From positions 1-64,000 of the forward strand of contig NZ_SGNY01000012.1 of NCBI RefSeq assembly GCF_007002745.1: a stretch of DNA of 64,000 bases. The letters run 5' to 3'. This stretch comes from Martinezella rhizogenes (GTDB lineage Bacteria > Pseudomonadota > Alphaproteobacteria > Rhizobiales > Rhizobiaceae). How positions within the stretch are numbered: position 1 is the first letter of the stretch; each line of letters starts with the position of its first letter. Made by a program: the position numbers and the translations under genes. Shown here one piece after another: positions 1-8,880 of this stretch. Below the pieces are notes generated by a model. It made no database searches and was not told the origin of the DNA. It saw nothing but the letters and a program-made list of their open reading frames with translations.

Positions 1-2682
1 ATCTACATCAACGCGCCGATTGGCATAGAGCATGCGGACCTTTTCGGGATCTGCCTTGATATCCCTTTCGTAAGCATCCGCCATTGCTTTCAGCGCCGAC
101 CCGGCGTCCGCCTTCTCGACAAGGGAGCCGGTTGCGGCGAGCGTTTCCACGAGCTTCTTGTGATCGCCAGCCTGCAGGGCTTCCACAATGGAAGTCTGCG
201 AAAAATGACGCTCGCTGCCTGCAGAGTCAGCGCCTTGCATTTTCTGGTCATTCGAAGCCATATTTTTTTCTCCTGAGTCTTTGGTCGATCGTTTCTCTGA
301 GACGTTTGAGGGGGCGTTCGTTGACGACAATTCCCAATTTGATCCCGGATCATCTTCCCGGTGCGGTATTGGACCCACTCGGCCATCAGTACCGATGATA
401 TGATCGACGTCCGCATACGTCGGTTGAACTGTGTTGGTGACCGAGGTTGCCAGTTTCAATCGTTCGAACAGGGAAGTGATATCTTCAACTTCCTCGGCAG
501 AACTAACTGAGTGACGGGCCATTTTTTTGCGAGAATCGATTTCTTCCTTTGCCGCCGCTCGTTTCCGTTTCTCGATCGCTATCCCCAGGTTTGTTACCGT
601 TGCGATCGTGACTTGGTGGCTTTCGTGGGCTGAGGTGTTAGCCGTCGATTCCGACCCGCAGAATTCCGGTTGCATTTGCTCTTCAGTCGTGATGACAGAA
701 GACTGGAAAACTTCGAAGTCAATGGCGCTCGGGTAAAGGTCCGCGCTTTCCGGCATTTCCACATCCGATGTGGATGGTTCGTGCAGCTGGTTCTCCCCGA
801 AGGAGCTTTCTTGTCTGCCTTGGAAGGAAAGCGGCGTCGTTGGAGAGATTTCCATCTGGTCGAGCGGCCTTAGCAAGTGCGCGTTCGAAACCGACGAGCG
901 CTCTTGGAAGGCAGCAGGTTCGAGCGCTGGGAATTGAATGGAATTATTTGGCGCGCTTTGCTGAGTGAGCTTTGCACTGAGAGCCTCAACATTGTTTGCC
1001 ACGAGGGGAGAAGCAATGACGTCGAGACGACTGCGATGCCTCGTCAGGCCGACATAGGTCAGCTTATCTGAAAGAGCACCATCACAGAGGAGAATGGCGT
1101 GATCAACTGTGGCCCCCTGACTCTTATAAATTGTAGCAGCATAGCCGTAGGTAAAACCCTTAAACTCGCTATCGGTCCAAGTGACGGTTCGTCCAGATCC
1201 GTCTAACCTTGCAGTAATGCGAACCCCAGCAGATGTGCCATTCTCAGCTCGGGAAGCTTCTGTGCTATTAAGTCCGACTACAGTTGCAAAAGTACCATTG
1301 CGGATGTCCGCTTGCAGACGGTTTTCGCTGAATATAATCCTGTCTCCCAAGACGAGATTAATCCTTTGCTGAACGCGTCTCGACGAACCCTCATCTATTC
1401 CAGATTCCGAACTTCCACTATCTATTACGCTTGACCACACACTCATTTGCTGGTCTTGCAATCCGGATTTGTCAACAAACCTCTGATGAAGAGCGATATT
1501 GGCGCGATTAACGCTCCTGTTGGAGTGTGCCATCACAAGACGATCATACACCGGATATCGGTCGCAAACTCTATTCATCTCCTCCAGCATGCGGTCAGTG
1601 ATCTGGTCTGACGCCCTGACGTTTGAGCCGCTAGGAGGAGCATATACGAAATGGACGAGGCCCATTTGTTCGAGCGCTGTGAGATAGTGCCCGACGGCGC
1701 TCTTGGCATCGCGTCGTATGTCACGTCCGAGCTTTTCTGTTTCTATTCGCGACCGCGCGTCGAGCTGTCGAAGCGGCTGGACGAGTTCATAGCAGCCGGC
1801 TTGCTCCATAATAATCGGAAGCAGATCACCAGGTCCAACAGGGGGCAGTTGCCGATCGTCTCCCACACATATCAGTTTCGGCCTTTCGGTTGGGTGATAG
1901 GAAGTGGCATTTGCAACTGTCTCGATTAGTTGCGCGATCTCCTGCGTCTTGGCCATCGACATTTCGTCGATCACGACGATGGTATTTTTTCCGATGGTGC
2001 GGTCTTTCGCCTTGAAAGTCGTCGCGACGTCGCGAAGACCTTTCTCACGAAGCTCCTGGGCCGCCCGGTTGGTGGGTACGAAGGCAATCAACTTTATTTT
2101 CTCGGTCGGGAGCGCTTCCTCGTTGAACCTGTCCACCGCTTCGTTCAGGGCTCCAAGTACACTTGTTTTTGCGGAACCCGCTACGCCCACCATAGTGGAA
2201 GCTCGATTTCGCCTAGACAGATAATGTAATGCTCCTCTGAGCTCCGGTGTGAAAATGCCTCTATCGGCGACCATATCAACAATGGTTCCCGGAACGCCGA
2301 AGCTTTCTTCTGCGGAAAGATTGGTGACATGACGTACAGTATTCTGTTCCGCAGCTCTCAGCTCTGTAGAGGTGTAGAGAGGTTGGCCATCTGGAGAATC
2401 AAGCCGGGTCAGTTTGTCGCTTGCGACGACCTGTTGGAATAGCAGGTCGATTTCTTGTACCGGCCGTTTGTAGTGCGTGAGTGCCCGAGCCGCCGAAATC
2501 TTAAGTTGGTCTTGTCCGAAGCACGCATTGCGATTTGCGGCGTGGTTTACGACCCATTCCACAATATTGCTCTCGTCCAGCAGGTTACTGAACTGGCGAA
2601 GATCTGTCTGGAAGCGCGTAGGGACAGACGTGTCAACAGCAGCCATTCCGGGATCGGACATTACAATGTCGTCGGTTGGCAT
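1..2682 (-). CDS. TraA-like conjugation helicase (partial, runs off left edge)
   Basis: This minus-strand frame is open from an ATG at 2682 (AGGAG upstream) to base 1, at least 894 codons, with no stop when read codon by codon. Helicase motifs are visible: a Walker A-like GVAGSAKT at residues 166-173, a Walker B VVIDEMS around D239-E240, GDDRQLPPVGPGD near 275, IYKSQGATVDHA near 517 and LTRHRSRLDVIAS near 545. This order matches the AAA_30/RecD-like half of TraA/TrwC conjugative relaxases. The relaxase domain that normally precedes it is absent. The Gly normally before the Walker A lysine is Ala. Beyond about residue 560 the sequence is Ser- and Glu-rich and not recognised. A helicase role in conjugation is inferred from the family only. 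Confidence 0.75.
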   Translation of the reverse strand, partial: MPTDDIVMSDPGMAAVDTSVPTRFQTDLRQFSNLLDESNIVEWVVNHAANRNACFGQDQLKISAARALTHYKRPVQEIDLLFQQVVASDKLTRLDSPDGQPLYTSTELRAAEQNTVRHVTNLSAEESFGVPGTIVDMVADRGIFTPELRGALHYLSRRNRASTMVGVAGSAKTSVLGALNEAVDRFNEEALPTEKIKLIAFVPTNRAAQELREKGLRDVATTFKAKDRTIGKNTIVVIDEMSMAKTQEIAQLIETVANATSYHPTERPKLICVGDDRQLPPVGPGDLLPIIMEQAGCYELVQPLRQLDARSRIETEKLGRDIRRDAKSAVGHYLTALEQMGLVHFVYAPPSGSNVRASDQITDRMLEEMNRVCDRYPVYDRLVMAHSNRSVNRANIALHQRFVDKSGLQDQQMSVWSSVIDSGSSESGIDEGSSRRVQQRINLVLGDRIIFSENRLQADIRNGTFATVVGLNSTEASRAENGTSAGVRITARLDGSGRTVTWTDSEFKGFTYGYAATIYKSQGATVDHAILLCDGALSDKLTYVGLTRHRSRLDVIASPLVANNVEALSAKLTQQSAPNNSIQFPALEPAAFQERSSVSNAHLLRPLDQMEISPTTPLSFQGRQESSFGENQLHEPSTSDVEMPESADLYPSAIDFEVFQSSVITTEEQMQPEFCGSESTANTSAHESHQVTIATVTNLGIAIEKRKRAAAKEEIDSRKKMARHSVSSAEEVEDITSLFERLKLATSVTNTVQPTYADVDHIIGTDGRVGPIPHREDDPGSNWELSSTNAPSNVSEKRSTKDSGEKNMASNDQKMQGADSAGSERHFSQTSIVEALQAGDHKKLVETLAATGSLVEKADAGSALKAMADAYERDIKADPEKVRMLYANRRVDVD

Positions 2683-3339
2683 GCTTGCCACTCCTATTCC
2701 CCTCGCTTTCCAATCGTGTGTGATCAGCCAGCCAGGATGGAAAGTTCGGTAACGGTGCTGATTTCAAAACTCAATGAGCATCCGGTGCGGTCTCAAAGCC
2801 ATTGAGGGGACATGGTGTTCATCAAAACCTAGAAGTCAGTTAGATGGCCCGCGTGGCTCCAAGTATATCTGAGGAAGAATTGAATTCCTTAAGCTCAGAT
2901 GAGCAATCTTTCTATGGTGGATCGATTGCGAGGACTATAACTTGATATCAGGAACGCTTCTACACATGAAAAATTCAAAATCGCTACAAATGAAACTTTG
3001 GAAATGTTTACCTTTAAGGGTTACGGTTTGCAGTTTGTAATCATTAACGTTGGGTCGCTGGTTCGATCGAGCCTGTTCGTTGAAACGCGACTTTCATGCC
3101 TTTAGGCGAAGCGCGACAACAGTCCGCCGACGTCTGCGTGCTGAACCGTATGCTTCGAGATCTTCTCACCGCCACCTACCGACAATGATGTGACCAACCA
3201 TGTCGCTCGGCTTAACTCAAGGAACACGAATATTGCACCTCTGTGCGGATTTCGGTCTTATTGTCGTAATGACTCTGGGAAGCTTCATGATCGTCTCCTG
3301 GAGCTTGATTGCACCCCGTGCGACCACACTCTCGCAGAG
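2683..3339. other. Noncoding stretch, no gene recognised
   Basis: No ORF with a ribosome-binding site or a recognisable family is seen. The part around 2830-3060 is noticeably more A+T-rich than the surroundings. It separates the helicase gene from a degraded chemoreceptor fragment and may hold the promoter of the helicase gene, but no clear -35/-10 pair was found. Confidence 0.4.
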
Positions 3340-3725
3340 CGCTGGGCGCAGTTCACGCCTGCGGAAGTCCAGAGTGGCGTCAAGCTGGCGAGCGAAACCG
3401 GTCAGGTGCTGAAGACCATCGAAGGCTATATCGTCACGGTAAATCATGACGCGGACTCGAGCGCGACGTCGGCACGCGAACAGTCGGTCCGCCTTGCCGA
3501 GGTCAATACGGCAGTCAACCTGATAGACCAAATCATCAGCAGAATGCAGCGATGGCAAAGCGAGCAACGCGGCGAGCGCCTCGCGCGCGGGGTGAGGCCG
3601 CACGGCTTTGCGATCTCGTCGGCCGGTCGGACCTCTCGCCCGGTTTGCCTCCCCAGCACCGCGGATGGCGTCGGGTGTGACCAAGGCCATTGCCGACAAA
3701 GCTGCCGTCAAGCAGGTGGCTAGGC
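3340..3725 (+). pseudogene. Degraded methyl-accepting chemotaxis protein remnant
   Basis: About 60 codons from roughly 3361 to 3545 read like the end of an MCP signalling domain: PAEVQSGVKLASETGQVLK, then TSAREQSV and AEVNTAVN. Around 3530 the reading jumps to another frame (QQNAAM at about 3537-3555), and a further shift restores an LAREA-like stretch near 3585. Start, ligand domain and HAMP are all missing. It is a wreck of a receptor gene, presumably left by rearrangement. Boundaries are approximate. Confidence 0.6.
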
Positions 3726-3851
3726 AAGAGTTCCGAGTTGCCCTCCCCGATCCGAACGGTGAACCTTTCGCACTCGGGGTGATTCCAAGAGGCTCGCCCA
3801 CCGAACGAGAGGGGAGCGTCAGGACAGCCCTCGGTGATCGCGCCTCAGGCT

Positions 3852-4598
3852 TCATTCTTGCCCAGGGTTCGAAGAGATTTTTGCCGAACTCTCGGCACCC
3901 TCCTTAAGCGCCACACCGCTCAACTGCAAGCGCAGCGCCTCCCGGACGATCCAGGCGATCTTATCCGCGGCAATCTCGTAGCCGAGCCCGTCGGCGTGAA
4001 TATTCGAAATGCAGTTACGCTCGCTGTCGCGCCGTCCTGCCTGGGGGCGGAAGGTGATGTAGGCACCCAGACTGTCAGGCACGCTTAACCCCGGTCTCTC
4101 GCCGATCAGGACGATTGCAACCTCCGCACCGAACGCCGCCGCCGCCTCGTCGCCGAATGCTACCCGCGCCTGTTCGCCCAAAATCACCGGGGCGACACTG
4201 AAGCCGCCAAGACGCTTCATGCATGCCTTGAAAAGCGGAACGGCATGACGCTCGACCGCCGAGGCGGAAAGCCCGTCCGCGATGACGAACGCGATGTCAT
4301 GGCTATCCCCTGGCATTGGAAGATCGGCTGCAAGCGGCTGGCGACCCAGATCCGGGCGCGACAAGTAGATGGTACGATCCGTGGCGCAGGACCTGATCCG
4401 GATCGTTGATACCGGTGCAAGCTGCTTGGCGAGGGCGACAAAATCCACTTGACCGTGCACGGCGTCCCTGGCCTTCGCATGGGCCAGCTGGAAATCCAGA
4501 ATTGCCGAGGTCGGCAACGCGTCGCCCGCTCTACCGAGTCCAATCCGGGCGCGTGTCGAATGGCGGAAGCGCTCAAACGGGTCTCGACCCCAACTCAT
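3852..4598 (-). CDS. eutC: Ethanolamine ammonia-lyase, small (light) subunit
   Basis: EutC pairs with EutB to form the adenosylcobalamin-dependent lyase that splits ethanolamine into acetaldehyde and ammonia in the cytoplasm. The 248-residue product shows family landmarks such as VLIGERPGLSVPDSLGAY and the C-terminal stretch ERNCISNIHADGLGYEIA. The length is slightly below that of enteric EutC (about 295 residues), because the variable N-terminus is shorter. Its ATG overlaps the last four bases of eutB (4595-4598), a translational coupling that fits the fixed subunit stoichiometry. No eutA reactivase or microcompartment gene is adjacent. Confidence 0.93.
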   Translation of the reverse strand: MSWGRDPFERFRHSTRARIGLGRAGDALPTSAILDFQLAHAKARDAVHGQVDFVALAKQLAPVSTIRIRSCATDRTIYLSRPDLGRQPLAADLPMPGDSHDIAFVIADGLSASAVERHAVPLFKACMKRLGGFSVAPVILGEQARVAFGDEAAAAFGAEVAIVLIGERPGLSVPDSLGAYITFRPQAGRRDSERNCISNIHADGLGYEIAADKIAWIVREALRLQLSGVALKEGAESSAKISSNPGQE

Positions 4599-5986
4599 GC
4601 GGACACCCCGTAGCTCAAGAGATTGCGAGAGAATTGGCCCGAGGCGCTGGCGGGCGCCAGCCGGCCCGAGTGATCAAGCATGCCCATGCGATTGAGCCAA
4701 GCCTCAAATTCGGGCGCCGGCGGACGATTGAACTGATGCCTGAGGCCGACAATATCGTGATAAGACAGGCTCTGGTAGTTAAGCATGACGTCATCAGCGC
4801 CGGGCACGGCAATCATGAAACTGACGCCCGCGACAGTCAATAGCACCATCAGATTGTCCATGTCGTCCTGGTCTGCCTCGGCATGGTTGGTATAGCAGAC
4901 ATCGACCCCCATCGGCACACCGAGCAGTTTTCCGCAGAAATGATCCTCTAGCCCGGCGCGAATGATCTGTTTGGCGTCGAACAGATATTCCGGTCCGATG
5001 AAACCGACCACGGTGTTGACGAGCAGCGGGCGGAGTTCACGTGCGACTGCGTAAGCCCGCACCTCGACCGTCTGTTCATCCACGCCGTGATGTGCATCTG
5101 CCGAAAGAGCGCTGCCCTGACCGGTCTCCAGATACATCACGTTGTTTCCGACGCTGCCGCGCTTCATCGACAGCGCGGCGTCATTGCCTTCCCTGAGAAC
5201 GGCGAGATCGACGCCGAAACCATTGTTGGCAGCCTCAGTGCCGGCAATCGACTGGAACACAAGATCGAGCGGCGCCCCGGCCTCGATCGCCTTGATGGAA
5301 GTGGTGACATGAGTCAGCACGCAGGATTGGGTGGGAATCTCGAACCGCTCGCGCAGCCGGTCGAAAAGGACCATCAACCTGGTGCAGGCATCGAGGTTGT
5401 CGGTGGCGGGATTTATGCCGATCACCGCATCGCCGATTCCGTAGAGAAGGCCGTCGAGTGTCGAACCGGCGACGCCTTCTGGATCGTCGGTCGGGTGGTT
5501 GGGCTGGAGCCGGCTCGACAGCCTGCCCGGCAGGCCGATGGTGGAGCGGAAGGCAGTGACCACGTTACATTTACCGGCAACGGTGATCAGATCGTGATTG
5601 CGCATGATCTTGGAGACCGCCGCGACCATTTCCGGCGTGAGGCCCGTCGCAAGTGCTGCCAGCCTTTCGGTTGTCGCGTCGTAGGAGAGAAGCCAATTGC
5701 GAAACTCGCCGACCGTCATATGTGAAACTGGCGCGAAGGCAATTGGGTCGTGGCGATCGATGATCAACCGGCTGACCTCGTCGACTTCGTAGGGGATCAA
5801 CAGATCCTCCAGGAATGTCTTGAGCGGCATGTCGGCAAGCAGGCAGCGGGCAGCGACCCGCCGCTCGTTGCTTGACGCTGCAACCCCCGCAAGCACATCG
5901 CCTGACTTGAGTGGCGAGGCACAGGCCATGACCGATTTCAGGTCGGCGAAGACATGGCGCTCGCGTCCAAGTATGATCGAATACAT
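4595..5986 (-). CDS. eutB: Ethanolamine ammonia-lyase, large (heavy) subunit
   Basis: This is the catalytic TIM-barrel subunit of ethanolamine ammonia-lyase. Family blocks are well preserved: SGDVLAGVAASSNERRVAA near the N-terminus, IGLPGRLSSRLQPN, GIGDAVIGINPATDN, YLETGQGSALSADAHHG, NTVVGFIGPEYL and CYTNHAEADQ. I start it at the ATG at 5986 (463 residues), because enteric EutB begins at the equivalent point and a GGAG lies 8-9 bases upstream; the frame is open further to 6088, but that extension has no family similarity. It is downstream of the amidohydrolase gene on the same strand with a 274-base gap. Acetaldehyde made here would need a dehydrogenase encoded elsewhere. Confidence 0.94.
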   Translation of the reverse strand: MYSIILGRERHVFADLKSVMACASPLKSGDVLAGVAASSNERRVAARCLLADMPLKTFLEDLLIPYEVDEVSRLIIDRHDPIAFAPVSHMTVGEFRNWLLSYDATTERLAALATGLTPEMVAAVSKIMRNHDLITVAGKCNVVTAFRSTIGLPGRLSSRLQPNHPTDDPEGVAGSTLDGLLYGIGDAVIGINPATDNLDACTRLMVLFDRLRERFEIPTQSCVLTHVTTSIKAIEAGAPLDLVFQSIAGTEAANNGFGVDLAVLREGNDAALSMKRGSVGNNVMYLETGQGSALSADAHHGVDEQTVEVRAYAVARELRPLLVNTVVGFIGPEYLFDAKQIIRAGLEDHFCGKLLGVPMGVDVCYTNHAEADQDDMDNLMVLLTVAGVSFMIAVPGADDVMLNYQSLSYHDIVGLRHQFNRPPAPEFEAWLNRMGMLDHSGRLAPASASGQFSRNLLSYGVSA

Positions 5987-6260
5987 TTTATCTCCGCTCG
6001 TGGGTATCAGGCAGCCCATTTCTTGCGCAAGGGCGAAGCTACCTTCAAGATTGTAAGTCCAGCCCGAACTGGGCAGTGCGGGCGCCATGCCTCCTGAAAG
6101 CTATGCACGATCCATGCCACTCCTGGCTTGGGCGCGCGCGGTCCATTCATCGAAGGGCTTGTGCTCCTAAGGTGCCTCCGGACGATGCAAGCCGTGACCG
6201 AAGCATTTCGGATCCGCCATGGATCATGAGGCGTTCGGAACTCGATTGCCCGAGGCGGCT

Positions 6261-7049
6261 TCAACTGACCGTTTGCCCGGCCTTCACTGTCGAGGCTGCC
6301 TTTCCAATGAGCCTGGAGAGATAGCTGCCAACCGCAGCTTGGTCATCCGCGGCCACCAGGAGGTCATTTCTCACCTCTATCATGACATTTGGAATACCGT
6401 TCGCGATGCCGTGCTCGACGAGCGTGTGCGTGACCCCATCGGCTGGACCGTATGGCTGGTTGCGCATGACGACATACTTGCGATCGGCCCCTTCGAATTC
6501 CGCGAGAATTGCATCTGCGAGCGTCGTGTCGCTGTCGTGCAATATCCCGATCTCGACCTCGCGCTTCTTGCCGAAATAGACGGGGGTGAAACTATGGACT
6601 GTGACGAGCATCGTCCCGCGCCCCTGGGCCTTGCGAGAGGCGAGAATTTCGGACAGTCCATCACGAAAGGGTAGATAAATCTCGTTGATCCGCGTCAGGC
6701 GATCTGCTTCCGGCATGCTCTGATTTCCCGGAACGTCATAGATCTCGCTTTTGCCAACAATTGCAGACACTGCCTCCGGCGGGCGATTGCAGTCGTAAAC
6801 GAGCCGCGAAAAGCGCTGGTAATAGAGGACCGCATCGAGAGATGACGAAAGATATCGTGCGAGTTCCAGGGCGCCCGGATCCCAGGCGATATGACTTGAA
6901 CGCGCAGACGCATCAAGGCCGAGGTCGCCGAGTGAAGGCGGGATCAGGTGTGAAGCATGCTCGCATACGATTACAAACTTGCCGAGCGCGGCCTTGTTTT
7001 CGATCGCGATTGCAGACTCGCCAGGGGCGAGCAACGACAATTTACCCAT
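6261..7049 (-). CDS. N-formylglutamate amidohydrolase family protein
   Basis: The protein (262 residues) belongs to the HutG-like N-formylglutamate deformylase family, zinc-dependent enzymes that cleave N-formyl or related amides. Visible features are VIVCEHASHLIPP near the N-terminus with the presumed metal His, SRLVYDCNRPPEA, TVHSFTPVYFGKKREVEIGILHD with the second His, and PNVMIEVRNDLL with a conserved Glu. I choose the ATG at 7049 with GGAG eight bases upstream rather than the GTG at 7073. There are no hut genes nearby. It heads the minus-strand run into eutBC, so it may act on a formylated or acylated amine rather than on formylglutamate (inference). Confidence 0.85.
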   Translation of the reverse strand: MGKLSLLAPGESAIAIENKAALGKFVIVCEHASHLIPPSLGDLGLDASARSSHIAWDPGALELARYLSSSLDAVLYYQRFSRLVYDCNRPPEAVSAIVGKSEIYDVPGNQSMPEADRLTRINEIYLPFRDGLSEILASRKAQGRGTMLVTVHSFTPVYFGKKREVEIGILHDSDTTLADAILAEFEGADRKYVVMRNQPYGPADGVTHTLVEHGIANGIPNVMIEVRNDLLVAADDQAAVGSYLSRLIGKAASTVKAGQTVS

Positions 7050-7065
7050 AACAGTCTCCGTTGAT

Positions 7066-7115
7066 ATCCACACAATAACAACGAAAACAATAAAAGCAAC
7101 ATGATATCAACATTG
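7066..7115. promoter_or_regulatory. Helically phased direct repeats upstream of the amidohydrolase-eut genes
   Basis: A run of short A/C-rich units such as ATCCACA, AACAACG, AACAATA, GCAACAT and ATCAACAT recurs at about 10-base intervals just upstream of the 7049 start. Direct repeats of this spacing are typical of DeoR-family operators. The ATCCACA unit recurs at 7375 and 7385 in front of the divergent amidase operon. Binding by the DeoR proteins encoded at 14182 or 18913 is inference. Confidence 0.4.
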
Positions 7116-7358
7116 CATAAAGTAGCCCTCTGTCGCGGTGGAGGTTTCGCCACGTCACGGCCCCTCGTTCGCTACGCCGATTTCTAACTGTTGCCGAAAA
7201 CATGGGCAAAATGCCTGCAAAATATGCCTTTTTGTAAGGCAGATCCTCAGAGCATTTTATCCAATTCCCATCCTGTGCCGACGCTTGTGCTGTCAGCCGC
7301 GATCACTCTCATGGCGATTTTCTTAGCTACGGAAATTGAAAAACCCTCATCGGGTGTG

Positions 7359-7392
7359 TTGACAAACGCAAAATATCCACATAAATCCACAT
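7359..7392 (+). promoter_or_regulatory. Predicted promoter with overlapping direct-repeat operator, amidase operon
   Basis: TTGACA at 7359-7364 is followed 17 bases later by a weak -10 (TAAATC, 7382-7387). Two copies of ATCCACAT at 7375-7382 and 7385-7392, ten bases apart, cover the -10. A related pair lies upstream of the second DeoR gene at 19828-19845. The arrangement suggests repression by a DeoR-family protein; no start site has been measured. Confidence 0.45.
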
Positions 7393-7410
7393 TCCAAGGA
7401 GATCGCAATC

Positions 7411-8880
7411 GTGGATTTTTCAGTTCTTTCGCTCAGCTCAGCAATTGTTTCCGGCAAGCTCACATCCGAAGCGCTCGTTCAGGAATGCCTGGCGCGCATT
7501 GCGCGGCTGAACCCCATCGTCAATGCCTTCAGCCAGGTGTTTGAAGAACAGGCCCTCAAAGAAGCGAGGGCCTGCGATCGCGAGGCAGCCGAAGGTCGGT
7601 TCCGTGGTCCTCTTCATGGTATCCCGATGGGCGTGAAGGACCTCTTCTTCGTGGAAGGGCAGCTATGCCAGCGCGGATCTCGTGCCTATAAGGATTTCGC
7701 TCCCAAGATGACGGCGCCGATCGTCCAGAGGATGATTGACGCCGGATCTATCATCATCGGCAAGACGACAACTACCGAAATGGGGTGGTCCGGTTCCGGC
7801 TTTTCCGAATTCTATGGCCCGACGCGCAATCCATGGGACCCCAAGCTCACAAGTGGTGGTTCGAGCTCGGGTTCGGGTGCTGCGCTCGCGGCCCGAATGG
7901 TTCCCTTCACATTGGGGTCCGATGGTGGCGGTTCCGTGCGCATCCCGGCAGCTTTCTGCGGTGTGTTTGCCATGAAGGGCTCGCTGGGGCGCGTTCCGGC
8001 TTGGCCCTGGAGCGCGACGGAGATGCTGTCCCACGCCGGTCCGATGAGCGTCACGGCAAAGGATAGCGCTTTCTTGTTCAATATTGCCAAGGGGCCCGAT
8101 CCGCGAGACCATCAGGCGCTGCCGGACGACGGAGCAGATTACACTGAAACGCGATCGACAAAGTCCCTCCGGATTGGTTTTGCACCAAGCCTCTTCGGGT
8201 TCAAAGTCGCGCCGGAAATCGACCGGGTCGTGCGCGAAGCGGTCGATGCGCTCACCAAGGCGCTCACTATCGATGTTCGTTCGGTTTCCCCGGACTGGGA
8301 AGATCCGATCCGTATCTTCGAGACACTCTGGGTTGCCGGCCGGGGCGTCGCCTATGGGTCCCAGTCGGATCTTTCCGATTTTGGCAGCGGTTTCCGTGCG
8401 CTCGTCGAAGCGTCGGCACGCTACGATCTTAAGGATTATCTCTCGGCTGCGAAAGCGCGCGCGGAATTTGCTGGTCGCGTGCACGCACTCTTTGAGGACG
8501 TCGACCTGCTCCTCTTGCCAACCATCCCGGTCGAGCCGTTTGCGGCGGATCGGGAGGCGCCCGAAGGGTTCCAATCGCCCTCGGAAGTCCTCGCGTGGAC
8601 GGGCTGGACGCCCTTTACATATCCCTTCAATCTTTCCGGCAACCCGGCAGCCTCGTTGCCTTGCGGCCTGACCGTCAACGGGTTGCCCGTTGGCCTGCAG
8701 GTCGTCGGCCGTCGCCACGCCGATGCGCTTGTCATGGCATTCTGCCAGCAGGCCGAGGACCATCTTTTCAAAAACAACAATCCTCCACTTGTCGTTGCTG
8801 GCGACAAGATGGGGTGGGGAACGCCCAGCAAATCAACTGTGGAGATGTCGTCATGGAGTTCAATAGAAGATCGCTCTTAA
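7411..8880 (+). CDS. Amidase (amidase signature family)
   Basis: This 489-residue enzyme belongs to the amidase-signature family, which hydrolyses amides with a Ser-cisSer-Lys triad. The triad is intact: K76 in GIPMGVKDLF, S151 in TSGGSSSGSGAALAA, and S175 in LGSDGGGSVRIP. The start is a GTG with AAGGAG ten bases upstream. It overlaps the next gene by 28 bases, so it is translated with the importer and probably acts on the imported solute. Family members range from GatA and urea amidolyase to fatty-acid amide hydrolase, so the substrate cannot be read from the sequence. Its position opposite eutBC makes an ethanolamine-releasing N-acylethanolamide one testable candidate. Confidence 0.9.
   Translation: MDFSVLSLSSAIVSGKLTSEALVQECLARIARLNPIVNAFSQVFEEQALKEARACDREAAEGRFRGPLHGIPMGVKDLFFVEGQLCQRGSRAYKDFAPKMTAPIVQRMIDAGSIIIGKTTTTEMGWSGSGFSEFYGPTRNPWDPKLTSGGSSSGSGAALAARMVPFTLGSDGGGSVRIPAAFCGVFAMKGSLGRVPAWPWSATEMLSHAGPMSVTAKDSAFLFNIAKGPDPRDHQALPDDGADYTETRSTKSLRIGFAPSLFGFKVAPEIDRVVREAVDALTKALTIDVRSVSPDWEDPIRIFETLWVAGRGVAYGSQSDLSDFGSGFRALVEASARYDLKDYLSAAKARAEFAGRVHALFEDVDLLLLPTIPVEPFAADREAPEGFQSPSEVLAWTGWTPFTYPFNLSGNPAASLPCGLTVNGLPVGLQVVGRRHADALVMAFCQQAEDHLFKNNNPPLVVAGDKMGWGTPSKSTVEMSSWSSIEDRS

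Noticed and set aside
5987..6088. N-terminal extension of eutB to 6088
   Set aside because: The extra 34 codons have no family similarity and a good GGAG lies before the ATG at 5986.
6007..6264. 85-codon minus-strand ORF between eutB and the amidohydrolase
   Set aside because: It overlaps the eutB leader region, lacks a ribosome-binding site and shows no recognisable domain.
7066..7115. Possible CRISPR-like array from regularly spaced units
   Set aside because: Units are only about seven bases long, degenerate and 10 bases apart, which fits regulator-binding direct repeats, not CRISPR repeats with spacers.
7663..8763. 366-codon minus-strand frame opposite the amidase
   Set aside because: The amidase Ser-Ser-Lys triad is intact on the plus strand; the antisense frame has only shadow composition.
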